A stretch of DNA of 64,000 nt from Maylandia zebra (taxonomy: Eukaryota > Chordata > Actinopteri > Cichliformes > Cichlidae), in the NCBI RefSeq assembly GCF_041146795.1, contig NC_135183.1, forward strand, positions 18,232,840-18,296,839. The letters are read 5' to 3'. A program made the position numbers and the translations under genes. The notes under the pieces are model-generated. The model was not told the origin of the DNA and searched no databases. It saw only the letters and a program-made list of their open reading frames with translations. This document shows, in pieces, positions 23,032-35,422 of the stretch (its first letter is position 1; each line of letters starts with the position of its first letter).

Positions 23032-24242
23032 CAACACGTTCTCACTCCCAACTCGTCAAACGTGTGACGCATGGTCAGGCTCCCTCTGCTGCACTTATGG
23101 ACGCGCAGGGTACCCCTCTCGCGTCGGGAATTGACGTGAAGGGTCCTCCGATTGAAGAGATTGCCGGGAAGTGCCTGTTGTCGGTATATTTAGACATTTT
23201 CCAAATCACATTGTAGTGACGTATACAGAACACAATAAATTATATAATGTAAACAACTACCTGAAAAACAGGTAGAACGATACTTTTGTATGGTTTATTG
23301 CATTTACGGAGGGAGTGATGTATGCTGGGTAATGGCACAGCTAGCGACTGGGTGACTTTATTCACCCGCTTCGGCTGTTATCAGTCCATACATTAGCGTT
23401 ATTAGCACAAACCAGTCCCATAGATATGGGCCATCTCCTGCTAGATTGTTCAGAAGGTTGTTCTCATCCATCCAGATGGAGGATCACTAACAGGAGCGTG
23501 GGAAGACTCCAGAATCCACTCTGGCTGGAATCCGGTGGATATGCAGTGTGTACAGGTAAGACCATTTAAACGGACAGCATTTATAGAATGACTATTAAAA
23601 GTCAGCGAGTGTCAGTAATGTTAATGTGGTTATGTTAGTAATACACCGAGTGCTAATATAACAGCTTTAAGATGCATTTGTAGATGTTATTACGTGTTTT
23701 ACCGTCTTTATGGTGCTAGCTTAAAGTTACGGTGTAAACGTTAGCTTATATTGGAGGAAAGCTGTTACTGGTTAAACGATGTTAGCACAGAAATATTAGC
23801 TTCTGTCATGACTGATGAAGTTACTAGTTAATAAAGTTTTCAGTAAAGTGTTTAATCGCAGCCACAGATTGACAGCAAATATCTCGGTTAGCTTCAGTGC
23901 ATCTATAATAAATATGTGCAAGTTTCAGTGCTTCGTTTAAACTGTATGATACTTATACTGACCCAGGGTCAGTGTAAAATACAATCCTAGCTGTGTGAAC
24001 AAAGCCTGGCTCCTTTAATCCTGCATGACAAACCTCAGGATGCAGGTTATTATTACTCTTTCCTGCTGGCACACCTGTCACACCTGAGAGTCAGCTAGAA
24101 ACTTACAGTGACGTGGACATCATGCAAAGACTGCCAGACTCTGTAATACTGCAAATGATCAGTGACTCAGGTTAACACTAAACTTTAAACGGCACCTCTG
24201 TGTCTCTGTGTGCTGAACATCTAGGATTGAGTCAGGCTGCAT
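23032..24242 (+). repeat. Left terminal inverted repeat with 646-bp extra segment
   Basis: Bases 23032-23440 and 24087-24242 match the right TIR in reverse complement almost perfectly (for example one difference near 23340, cacag against caccg). The extra 23441-24086 segment is bounded by CCTG repeats (23437-23440, 24083-24086), pointing to a microhomology deletion in the right arm. The extra segment contains a consensus splice donor (TACAG|GTAAGA at 23555/23556). Confidence 0.9.
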
Positions 24243-27200
24243 CAGCTGAAGCTGTTATTTGTATATATCAGTATTTTTTATTCAGGTGTGGGGAAAATAC
24301 GTAAGACTGCAGTGAAGCGATGCACCAGATTAATCCCTGGCCAAAGGTATCGTACTCAAATCAGACTACTGATCCAGCCACATCAGCCTTTTGTGAGGTC
24401 TGTTTAAAGTTGACTAAAAATGAACTGCAGGTTCCTGAGAGGTGGACTGTGAGCACAGAAACACATGTTCATACATACAGCTGCAGCAAACTTACATTAA
24501 TTTTAAATAGATTTGTTACTCTGATGTCTGTCTCTGTGTTAGTCCTCTGACAGACTGGTGACCTGTCCAGGTGTGCTCTACCTGTGACTACTGGGACAGG
24601 CTCTAGCCTCTGTAATAGAAATTTTCTGTTATTCTCATTTTAAGTATTTAAGTGCTTATGCATATGCTTAGTTGTGACACTGTTATAGACTGTTCAGTGA
24701 AAGTTTCTAAAACTAGATGAACTTACTTCAGCGTCAGCAGTTTGAGAAAACAACTCCCTTTACAGGTGCTGATAAGGCCAAGGGCACAAAACAGCTTAAC
24801 CATTGATCCGTTGAAGTGTGGTAGGATCAGTTTGTAACTTCCTCCCTCTTCCTTGGAATGCATAAAGGAGGAGGAGCACAACTTCTGTGGCAGCGCTGAC
24901 ATGACTGAACTGTGATGTTTGATGTGTGTTGGCGCAGTAATAAATAGCTTGATCACAGCTCTTTCTGTGTTGCAGACTTTATTTCAAAAATTCCACGACC
25001 CCCCCCCCCCCTCCCACTGTGAACCTGAATTGAATATTCAGAAGACATTTGTTTAAATAGTTCTACAAATCTGAGCTGTCGGTGTGTCCTTGGATTGTGT
25101 GGTAATAATATTAGAGCCTGCAATCTTTCTTACTGAATCTCTACTATGAGTCATGTTACCTGAGATTAATTCTATGTTTACCTGTCAGCCTGGACGAATG
25201 TGCTGTGTGAAGGAAATTAAATTAAATCAGATCTGAACTGCGTACATTTGAGGAACCTGGTCATATTTAATTGAAATATGAACCAGTGATTTTTTTGATT
25301 GCTGATTCCAAGATAGTCTTTGTGGAAATCCTGTTTGGCTTTTTGTCATTTTAATTCTCTTCTCTGTTTTCCAGAACAGTTCTCCACAGTCGCTGTCCAC
25401 ATGGGTCAGTGGGACCAAGAAGCGCTCTGCTAATGTGGGACTCTGACCAGCAACATCCAGCAAGACCCAGACAGCGTTTTCTATCTCCCAGCTGGAGTTT
25501 TTTGTTTGTCTGTGACTGGAGAGTCAGATTTTTGTTGAGCTTCACACTTGCAGAGGTAAGTCAGTTTGCAGAGATCCCTCCCACCCTGGCTTTTATGTGC
25601 TAGATTTCTTATCTGAAACGGTAATATTTCAGTGACTGCTGCTTCTACACTCTACTGATCCCTGATGGGAGAATCATCAATTTTGGCAACAAAGAAGCCT
25701 GGTGGATGTTTGTTTACAGTCTGACGATGGGACATCATGCTCTGCATCTTCAAAGTTTGCCTCCTCATTATTATTCATACCCAGTAATGTGAAGTATGCT
25801 CATATCTACTATAACTGAACCAACCTGGTGCTCTTCATTTATGGAGGCTGTTGAGTCTGAATGTTGGATGTTGTGTATCTCGTGTTCTCTGGGCTTTGTT
25901 GTCCTCAGTCTTTTTGCAGGATCAGAAAACAAAACCAGGAGGCGCGTAAATGTTTCTTTTCCATGATGTTTCTTCAAATGTTTCTTCTGGATGATGATAA
26001 GACTGTGACACAGGATGCCACCTTTGGTCTTGTGATGAAGCAAAGCTCAGGAAGAAGTGTGATTAAATGGTACCCACATGTGTGCTGCTGAGAAGGATGT
26101 ACAGGGGCACCTGCAGCCAAATCCAAGCTTCAGGTTAGTTGTAGTTGCAGAACGCTATAGACTGAGACAGCTGAGGCATCAAATGTTTGATTAAACGGAT
26201 GAAAAAGAGAAGTTTCTTCCCTATAATTATCACTTCTTAAAATCTGTAGCAACTTCAAGTCTGTCAGCGTGCTGAGCATGCTCAGAATGTGACAATATAT
26301 TTTTGTTCAATATTTAATTTCTTTCAGTTGCAATTGTTAAATGAAAAAAAAATAAAAATATATTCTTATAATTTAGCAAACTAATTTATCAAAAGAAATA
26401 TACATATATCTGTATTAGTTTTAATAAATTAATTTGACAGCTGTATTGAAAATACCATATTGTATTCATACAGAATCAGTTTGGTATCATTGTTTGTCTT
26501 TTCACTGATTGTTGAAACTAAGAGTTGCTTTGATCTGTTTAGATCTAAAGTATCCAAAGTTGAGCTCTGATGTTTCTTCACCCTTGTGTGTGTGATATGT
26601 GATTCCTACATGCTGGCAGAGCAGCAGTTTGTGCTCACAGATGGTGACGGTGTGGAGAGACGGTGGTGTTTCCTCAGAAGAACCAGCAGAGTCACTCGCT
26701 GACTGATGCTCGTCTGCACTGCACAGAGGAAATCAACTGACCGAGGTTTGTCCAGTGACGTGTTATGAATGTATATTTGTTTTATGCTTACAGTTATGTT
26801 TTTCTTGACAGAGGCTCTGCAGAGGTTAGACAAAGCAGAGAAAACATGTGCTTTACATTTTACTGTGATTTATTGAGATATTTGTTGCCTGATGTTCAGC
26901 AGGAATGGAGAAATGGAATCAAAGGGAGATGTTTTTGCTGTTTTTGTAATGATGTAAGTAAATCTTCAATATTATTTATTTGCTTGGTTATATTAGGAGT
27001 GTTTCTGAGTGAGGGGGGAGGAGTCATTATCCAGGTAAAGTGACGTGGATCAGTGGATACACTTGTCTCCCCTTTAAAGGAGACACTCTTAGAGAGAGAC
27101 GATTAGAGTCATCCTTAAATGTTAGTGCTTTCAAATACACAAACATTTTTAAAGGACAAAAATGAACATCCAACTTTGACTGTAATACAAAATAAATCTT

Positions 27201-28080
27201 TGCATGTGTGTTTTCAAACTCTCAGATGGGCAGCATATCAGTCTTGGACTGTCTAACCTGCCGGAGCAGCACTGAATGACCACCACACATGAGCATGTTC
27301 CTGCAACATTCAGCATCTGATCCTTCATCTGTGTGCTGCTGCTTTTGGTAAGTAGAGTTACCCAACTACAGTAACTCTAAACACATGCCATCCATTTCTA
27401 ACGGCCTGGTTACTTCCTGTCAGTTACTTTAGAAACCAAGTGGTCACCTGACCTAACACTGTTTCTTCTTCTTCCCCTTAATGTTCAAGTGTCACATGTC
27501 AAACAGCTGGAGAGGAAACTACACCAGTGTACTGGGATGTTTCACCAACACGTGCCAGATGCTGTTCCTTCATGGTGACATCACCAGAGACAGCCCCACC
27601 CACCTCAGGACCTCGCCATTGATCATGATGATTATAATGATGACAGCGAGCGGAACTAAGACTGTAAAAATCCACGACCAGAATTTTTCTTTCTAATTAT
27701 TAATGAATACTGAGAGCCTCTTTCTGTGTTTTGTCTGTTTTGTTTTTTTTTACCTCATTTGTTACTAACAAAGTTCACAAACTCACACAGTTTACATTCT
27801 GTATGTTTCCATCTTTACCAGCCACACTCTAACTGCATTTAAGAAAATGATCCTTAGAAATCGTCCTTTTTCTCTTTTGTAATTGATGATAATTCAGTGA
27901 ATATACTGCGCTGCTTCCTTCTATTGCGTCACACATTGCTTTATGTTTTTCAGTGTCCAGTTATTTTTTACTGCTGTTTGAATTCTCTGTATGTTTGACC
28001 CTGTAGACTGTTTGATGGACTGCTTGTCTTCCTGTTTGTAACCGCCGCCTGTTTTTTAATAAAGATTTGGATTTCTGACT
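23556..28080 (+). ncRNA. Putative spliced, apparently non-coding transcription unit inside the long-TIR element
   Basis: Exon-like blocks with consensus splice signals run in order. They are a donor at 23555|23556, an exon at 25375-25555 (ttttccag/ cagag|gtaag), a donor near 26133, an exon at 26620-26745, an exon at 27226-27347 (ctcag/ ttttg|gtaagt) and a terminal exon from about 27490 with AATAAA at 28058-28063. The first exon would lie in the left TIR arm. Open frames in the blocks are short, so it reads as non-coding or as decayed gene pieces. This is inferred from splice motifs only. Confidence 0.35.
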
Positions 28081-28803
28081 TCAACACAGCCTCTGCATGT
28101 CCTCCCTTTGTGTCCTCTTCCTCTGTGAATGTGTTGCATGTGTCACAGATTCCTTTTATTAACAGCTTTCCCACAGTGAGTTGCATCAGCATTCATTCAC
28201 AGCACATTTCAGAAGGATTCAGATTAATACAGTGATCTTACAGTCAGAATGATCCTGACAGAGTGCCACTGTAAATGATCTTTCATCAGGTAAATTTTAA
28301 AGTTCAGTATTTCAAAGCAGGAGTTATGAAGAATCATGCTGGCATTAGGACTAATAATATGTACTTAAAGTCAAAGTTTTTTAATTATGCTAGAATATTG
28401 GAAGACAATCAACTTTTAGTGTTTTCCGCATATTAATTATTCTGAAATAGAGACGGTGACCCTAACTGTACAGAAGCACTAAACAACTGACAATCTAACA
28501 GACATCATTGGCCTGAGCCGTCATGCACAGTGAGTCTGATCCTTTGCTGTGAGAGTCTGACAAGCATGTTTCTGGTCAGTTTGGAAGAAATAATATCACA
28601 ATGTTGATCTTTTTTCCAATATTCCTTCTCTTTTACAACAAACTGTGATCAAAGCTACTTATGTTCACAGCATGTAATAATACTGACAGTCCAGGGCACT
28701 GTGGTCTGTTGAGCTAGGGTTAGGGTTAGCAATTCAGACATATGTAATCAATATTAAACGTCTCTGACGTGGGCCACTGTCTGCAGTGTTGGGAAATCCA
28801 TAC

Positions 28804-28985
28804 CAGGCTGGAACGAGTCAAGGTAGGTGAGCATCCACGAGAAGACACAGCAGATGCATCCTACTAATACTGACAGGACCAGGAGACTCCAGAAACCGAG
28901 CATGTTCTCTTCAGTGCCATCCTCGCCTGTCACCCTCTCTGCCCGCAGCTCTTTGAGTATGGGGTAGATAAGGGCGCAGAGAAAC
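28804..28985 (-). pseudogene. arl6ip6: arl6ip6-like exon fragment captured inside the long-TIR element
   Basis: The minus-strand frame gives about 60 residues starting FLCALIYPILKELRAERV, then 'ENMLGFWSLLVLSVLVGC' and 'CVFSWMLTYLDSFQPG'. It ends exactly at a splice donor (CAGCCTG|GTATGG, donor at 28803-28802). The order of hydrophobic helix, KEL.AE, GFW.LL, FSW..TY.DSF.PG matches ARL6IP6, a small multi-pass ER/nuclear-envelope membrane protein that interacts with ARL6. The upstream side (above 28985) shows no proper acceptor, so the exon is cut. No stop or frameshift lies within it. The rest of the gene was not found here, so it is most likely a captured fragment. Confidence 0.72.
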
Positions 28986-30109
28986 CCTTATTACTAATTC
29001 GTATTATAATTCAATTTTCATGAAATATTCATATTCAGTATCGGTCCTTTTATATTATAACCACGTATCCACCCAGGCTCATGGTGGGGCAGGGCTCTGT
29101 CCTGGGATGCTTGAGTACAAGGTAATGTACACCTGACCAGGTATCCAGTCTGTCAGAATTGTTTTCAATATTTGGTTCAAAAACACGAGTGACAACAAAA
29201 ATCCAACTAGGATTCTTGCATATGATGAATGAAGTCTGTCTTTGACTGTATTGTCCAGCTGATCCATCAAACCCCCAGCAGGTGAACCTTATTCATGACA
29301 TAACACGGCAACAATGTAAAAAATGAAACAGCAACAGTCTAAATGTAAAGTGCATTCTAAAGTCCTCTTCAATAAATCATATGCAAAGAGTCATTCAGGA
29401 CTGTAAAACGTGAACTACAGAACCCAGAGTCTTCATCATTAAATCTCTGGTTGCTTCATTTTTCTATCCTATATCAGATACTTTAAGGTTAGGTTAGGTA
29501 AAGTTGCATTCTCATGGTGAGGCAAAGTGCTTTATGTGTGTGTGTGCGTGTCATGAACGGCTATAAAAGGCCTATAATTAAAGAACAAAGCGGGGTTTGA
29601 GTTCGAGTTGCGGCAGACTGTCACTACTTGTAAATGGAACGCAGCCTTCCTGCGGCGGACAGCTAATAACAGGAATCGGACGCGGTCCAGCCAAGTCCAC
29701 AGCAACCACCACAGCAACCGCCTAGCATGACCTTAAAAACATATTCTGTCTTCATAACTATCAAAAACATGAAATGATTTGCAAAGTGTTTAAGTGTTAC
29801 AGCTGCAGAGAGCTATGGTGGTATCTTTGGAAGCTGTTTGCATAGCTAATAATATACGATGTAACCATGGAGACAGTCAGTCATGTGAGCTAGCGGTGCA
29901 CGTTTACTACAGTGAATAAGGTGATTGTGTGCACAGCGTCCACACGCTGCAGAGGGTAAAGACATTACTTCAATATTGTTTTATATTTGCCTTCTGTTGA
30001 CCATCACCTCAGGTTCACCATTACAGTTTCAGCAGACAGATGCACACTGTCTAAATATGAACACAATCAAAAACTCATGTCTCAGAAATAAGCACAGCTG
30101 TTCATGTTT

Positions 30110-33100
30110 GTCATTAGAGTTTTATTTGTAAGAAAACTATGAACTTCATATTGTGCATCAAACAAAAGAACATTTCACAACTCTGAGTCAACAGAAATGT
30201 CTCTAATGTAGACGTGTACAGTGTAGTGTAAGCATTAAAAGATCATAAAGGAAACACTAACATTCATGTGAAACTAATTGTAATAAAAAAATGAACAGGT
30301 GCTTTATAGATTTAAAAGAAAGAATCTGAAAACAACACTTTTTTGGTCTAAGTGATCAAAGTAGAAAACAGAACTGATGTTCAAAAACAAACCGTAGCTG
30401 CACTAATATTGCACATCTCCATTGTTGTGGTGAACAGACATGTTGCTTTTAAAACCACATGCAGTGTGTGACCGTGACTGTTCACTGAGACCATGAACGC
30501 CACTTCGCTGAAGCCTTCGCCTTCTTCTTCTTCTTCTTCTAAATTGGAAGCAGAAGCAGCACGAGCTGCTTTGATCTACTGAAAGGAAAAAGCAGAACAT
30601 CTGAGCTGAAACCAGTCAGCTGAAATCATTAAGACAGGAACAAATTCAATGCAGTGTCTCAGGTGGCTTAGCCTGTTACAACTGTTGATACAAGCTAAAT
30701 ACGGTTAACACACAGTGTCAGGGAGCTCCAGTGTGGGAACTAGTGGCTTTAGGTTTGTAGTCATTTAACTTTCATCCATTCATTCATTTAATTCAGGAGG
30801 AAGAAATGTCAGGTTGATGCAGGCTGGTTACATGCATTTGGTCCCATGCTGTCTTTAACTAAATGACTTGGTTCACTTTATGGCTGGGCTGTATGTGGGG
30901 TTATATCATGTTATTTGGGCAGGAGTACCTGTCCCCTGTTAGACTTAGAAAGTTTCTCCATAAGTAGAGTTTCTAACTCTTCTAGCACATCTGTGGCTGA
31001 CAGCTTTTTGGTGGCTCTTTTTACCCCACACTGGTTGTGAGTGTGTAAATAGCCCCACTAGTTCTTTTGGGTTGCAGTTAACTTGGGAGGAAGAGGTAGG
31101 TCTGCCATGACTAGATGTATAACAATTATCTGGGATACATAAATTTCATAATGCATGCATATATCTCTATAAACCTGCCTGAGGGCTGCCATTTTTTTAC
31201 ATTCAGTTATTTCTTTGTTGAATCTAAATAATGAATGTGTTACAGTTAAACTGACACTGATCAGTGTGAATGGCTCATTGGGACACAGAAACCTTTAAAT
31301 TAAACCCATCACCTGATATCGAGTGTCAAACAATATCAAAGCTGTAAAAGCTCTTTACAGTCAGAATTTATAAAACTATGATTGTAAATTAATTCAAACA
31401 AGTGAGCTTTTCTCTTTGTGCTGAATATCAACACTGTGGTTTCTTAGACTGTAAGCTTTACTTTAGCACAACCACTTGTAGAAGCTGCCACTCCAAATGT
31501 CTTTTGATAACAAGAAAAAAATACCTTTTCAGTACACGGCCTGAAGTTCTTCTCCGACATCTTCTGCCATCAGCTTTGTCTGCTGGTTTGAAGACAATAA
31601 ACCACAAAAAAGATGATTTAGTCACTTTGTCTGCGTCATGCAGCTCGAATGTGTCGTGTAACGATGTTGAATAGCCGTCGTTATCCCTCTGCTGTGTCAG
31701 CAGGATTGTACTGTACAGCATCTCATTGATATGTGAGGAATGCTAATGTAAACAGACTTACATCATTAAAACATAAAGGACAGGAGATATTTAGATATTT
31801 TTATATTTATATTACATTTTATAGCTGACGGATATTACTAAATAGATAGAATTTACTAAATAGCTGGATGAACATGAAAAATATGTCTATAATCACAAAT
31901 GACCATGAGAGCCAGTAGAATTAATTCAACTGGACACTCGAAAGACGTCCTTAAATGCTCTTTAAGTGGCAGAACAAACGAACAAACACTTAATTGCTTA
32001 CTTGAGATGAAATCTGCTCAGCTACTTTGAAAACAGCTTCTAACTGGTTCCTCCTGTAACAGGATGACTGCTCAGGGGTAAGGCCATCATGCAATCCAGC
32101 AACCTTTATGGTTCTGCTTTGATTCACCAGGAACTATTAGGGAAACCTTCCAGCGCCTCCTGTGAAAGACACAGGCATAAACACACAAACATTTATTAAC
32201 ATGTTCCACAGTCTTCCAGTTTGATTTTCTCATCCTGTGGACAACAACGTACATGGATGCAGGTTTATTGTTAACTTTTGTAAGGTTTATTTAGTGAACA
32301 TATCCAGCTGCAGCTCCACTGTGATCCTGAGCTGGATAAGCACTTAAGAAAATGTGTCAATAAATGGACATACATCAACTTACTATATTTATCCAAACAG
32401 ACGGGACCAATAATGCTTCACTGAGTTAGAGACTTTAATGTCTCTTCTATGTAAGAAGATCTCGTGCTGATATACCAGCAAACTTGACAACAAAGGTTTT
32501 TCAGACTACATGTAGCTGTCCTCTATGTCAGCTCACACATTTACATTCATGTCACACTTATTTCTGCTTTCCCATTTTATAATTATTACTTACATTTTGA
32601 TTATAAACCTTGAGTTTGTAAATGATCAGATTACATAATTGGAATACAATGTATCCAATTCAGGGTTGCAGGAGGATGAAGCCTATCCCAGCTGATACAG
32701 GACAAAGACAGGCTGCCAGTTTATTGCAGGGCTAACACAATATGTGTAACAGAAAATCCACTTAAATGTTTGATATTTCTTATAATAATCATAATTATGA
32801 CTATTATTTAAAGGTTTCTTTATAAATACATTTTGATTTTTTGTAACCTCTAAAATATAAACCTGAGCTGTTTCAGATTCTGACCTCTGACCTCACTGCA
32901 GCTCCCTCTTGGAAGTACGTCTGCTTCTTGTCTTCCCCCAGTGTTGACCGCCTGCCCTTGATATCACGTACTGTACCTGAGGAACAAAACAGGACAAACA
33001 CTTGCCTTCATTTAAGAAGTACATTCATACAGAGGTAATCTATGGAAACACACTAGTTCAACCTTTGGGAGGAATCAGTTCCTGTGAAACATTTCTGTAA

Positions 33101-33364
33101 ATGAACATCATGTGGAGAATGAATGAAATGAGTTCTTCAGGTGACTCAGCAGTCCCACACTGACAAATGAAATCTAGTTAAACTATTAAGCATATTTGCT
33201 CTTCTGAAATCTGTGTTAAACAACAACAAACATAAATTAGTAACAAAAATACAGCTGAGTAGAGGCTTTACAAACCACCAGCAGCCATAATGCTAAATTT
33301 TAATCTTCAAATGTTTCTGAGCCGTCTTCAACCTGCTTTTAACACATTAAAGTCCCACAGTCAA
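30110..33364 (-). ncRNA. Putative minus-strand spliced unit converging on the first
   Basis: On the minus strand, exon-like blocks carry splice signals. There is an acceptor at 32977 (cctcag|GTACAG), an exon at 32159-32002 (cacag| and CTCAA|GTAAGC), a block ending with donor CTGAAAAG|GTATTT near 31530, and a last block starting 30578 (cctttcag|). AATAAA lies at 30126-30121. The last block includes a GAA-repeat stretch. Frames are short and match nothing I know. If real, it would start near the right TIR. Evidence is splice motifs only. Confidence 0.28.
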
Positions 33365-33928
33365 TGCAGCCTGACTCAATCCTAGATGTTCAGCACACAG
33401 AGACACAGAGGTGCCGTTTAAAGTTTAGTGTTAACCTGAGTCACTGATCATTTGCAGTATTACAGAGTCTGGCAGTCTTTGCATGATGTCCACGTCACTG
33501 TAAGTTTCTAGCTGACTCTCAGGAGATGGCCCATATCTATGGGACTGGTTTGTGCTAATAACGCTAATGTATGGACTGATAACAGCCGAAGCGGGTGAAT
33601 AAAGTCACCCAGTCGCTAGCGGTGCCATTACCCAGCATACATCACTCCCTCCGTAAATGCAATAAACCATACAAAAGTATCGTTCTACCTGTTTTTCAGG
33701 TAGTTGTTTACATTATATAATTTATTGTGTTCTGTATACGTCACTACAATGTGATTTGGAAAATGTCTAAATATACCGACAACAGGCACTTCCCGGCAAT
33801 CTCTTCAATCGGAGGACCCTTCACGTCAATTCCCGACGCGAGAGGGGTACCCTGCGCGTCCATAAGTGCAGCAGAGGGAGCCTGACCATGCGTCACACGT
33901 TTGACGAGTTGGGAGTGAGAACGTGTTG
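33364..33928 (-). repeat. Right terminal inverted repeat, 565 bp
   Basis: It is the reverse complement of 23032-23440 joined to 24087-24242. The outer end reads GTGAGAACGTGTTG and is followed by the target duplication CCCTAGC at 33929. A 67-aa open frame (33947-33744) is carried inside the repeat, but I regard it as chance. Confidence 0.92.
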
Positions 33929-34234
33929 CCCTAGCAGGTGAACTCATCTGATTAGGGCCTGCTTGCTATACAGCACACTAAGATGAGAACTAAGGTTGAT
34001 AGAGTTTTTGCCACTGTGGCCCCTAGACTGTAGAAGTCTATCCCTCTGCACCTCAGTAGTCACTTCTAAAAAACATCTCAAAACTCACCTTTTTAGTATT
34101 TCTTTTGGTTAATTTTTGCCTGCTTATGTTGTTTGTTTTATGTTTTAGAACTTGTTATTCTATGTGCAGCACTTTGTGATTCTCTGTCTAGAAAGGTGCT
34201 ATATAAATAAAAATTTTACTTACTTACTTACTTT
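33929..34234 (+). mobile_element. LINE-C (3' part): C-terminus and 3' UTR
   Basis: After the 7-bp duplication the LINE resumes with segments of the conserved C-terminus (for example 'FCHCGP-type' APRLWNSLP remnants, 'LSSHF', 'KTSQNSPF'). A 3' UTR follows, reading 'gcactttgtgattctctgtc...gtgctatataaataaaa' and ending in an (ACTT)n tail at 34218-34234. It belongs with 22040-23031; the insertion of the long-TIR element separates them by 10.9 kb. Confidence 0.8.
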
Positions 34235-34730
34235 GAGGTTAGCAGACTCATCAGTGCGGGCGTGCAGCCACTGAGGGCTCGGCTGGATTAAAAAGCTGCA
34301 GACGCTCGGCCCTCTGTGGCCATTTAACTCCTCTGCTGTTCAGGCAGAAACACAACTCTTCCCGAGGTGCCTTCTTTTCAGCTCGTCAATGTAAGGAGCA
34401 CTCTGATCAGCAGAATGAGAACCTAATTGAGACCAGTCCATCACTTCCCCCCGCTCTACTGGCACCGAACCAAAAAAGGCCTCCACACACATCTTTTAAT
34501 ACAAACTGATGATCAGAAGCTTAAAAACACTTTCCCTCCACTCTTCTGCAGAAATGTTAAATTCAGTGATGCTCTGAGAAAGCAGACGTTTCTCCACAAA
34601 GATTTAAGTAAACCATAATCCTGTGCTGCTGCTCACCCTTTGTTACACATGATGACGTTTTCTGTCTGGTAATACTAGGCCTCAAATTCTTGTTTTAAAA
34701 GAAACATTTCAGGGTTTTGACAAGTTAATG
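34235..34730. other. Intergenic, nothing recognised
   Basis: No ORF over 63 codons and no transposon end seen. The small frame at 34427-34618 is not like any protein I know. Confidence 0.45.
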
Positions 34731-34732
34731 AA

Positions 34733-35422
34733 TTAGAATAGAATAGAATAGAATAGAATAGAATAGCCTTTATTGTCATTGTACAGAGTACAACGAAATT
34801 GGAGTGCCACTCCCTTGGTGCAAGTTTCAATAATAAATATAAATGTAAAATATAAAAAGTACAAAAAAAAACAATCGTAAGTACTCAAACAATAGTATGT
34901 ACAATATATACAGGATAGCAACATTAATATAATGACAGTATGAATAGCAGCATAATATAATGACAGTGACGGTATGGAATAGGTTCAATTGTTTTTGTGC
35001 TTATTTACTACGGTGATAGCTCTGGGAAAGAAGCTATCCCTGAATCTGTTTGTCCTGGTTTTATGTGACCTGTACCGTCGGCCTGACGGTAATAGTTTAA
35101 ACAGTTGGTTGCTGGGGTGAGAGTGGTCCTTGATGATATTGCCAGCTCTGCTGAGGTACCGAGAGTTTGCAGTGACCTCCAGGCTGGGCAGAGAGCAGCC
35201 AGTGATCTTCTGGGCTGTGTTGATGACCCTCTGCAGTACTTTCCTGTCTGCAGCTGAGCACCCTGCATACCATGTTGTTATGCCGTACGTTAGGATGCTC
35301 TCTATGGTGGCTCTGTAAAATGTCACCAGCAGCCTCTCCTCCAGGTTGTTCCTCCTGAGCACTCTCAGATTAGAAAATAACATGCAGAAATTGTGTTTAG
35401 TTTTCATTGATCCAAAAGACAC
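34733..35422 (-). mobile_element. 5'-truncated LINE (CR1/L2/Rex1 group) with pentamer tail
   Basis: The minus-strand frame at 35422-34985 reads 'LLVTFYRATIESILTYGITT', 'QRVINTAQKITGCSLPSLEV', 'SHPSNQLFKLLPSGRRYRSH' and 'NRFRDSFFPRAITVVN'. This is a clean C-terminal LINE domain. The 3' UTR ends in (TTCTA)n at about 34735-34767. The 5' end breaks near 35422 in the RT thumb. The uninterrupted 145-codon frame suggests a younger copy than LINE-A or -C. Confidence 0.85.

Larger units (their letters stand above)
23032..33928. mobile_element. 10.9-kb long-TIR transposon (Pack-type candidate) inserted in LINE-C
   Basis: The ends are exact inverted repeats starting CAACACGTTCTCACTCCC. The 7-bp target sequence CCCTAGC is duplicated at 23025-23031 and 33929-33935, exactly where the LINE-C reading is cut. 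The right TIR is 565 bp (33364-33928). The left arm matches in two blocks, 23032-23440 and 24087-24242 (409+156=565 bp), separated by 646 bp. No transposase was recognised. The interior has exon-like blocks on both strands and an arl6ip6-like exon. The 7-bp duplication would fit P, Dada or MULE-like superfamilies; I cannot decide. Confidence 0.88.

Noticed and set aside
28716-28732. gggttagggttag, telomere-like repeat
   Set aside because: Only two units; too short to be an interstitial telomere.
33744-33947. 67-codon ORF in the right TIR
   Set aside because: Runs across the TIR border into LINE-C and has no recognisable similarity; chance frame.
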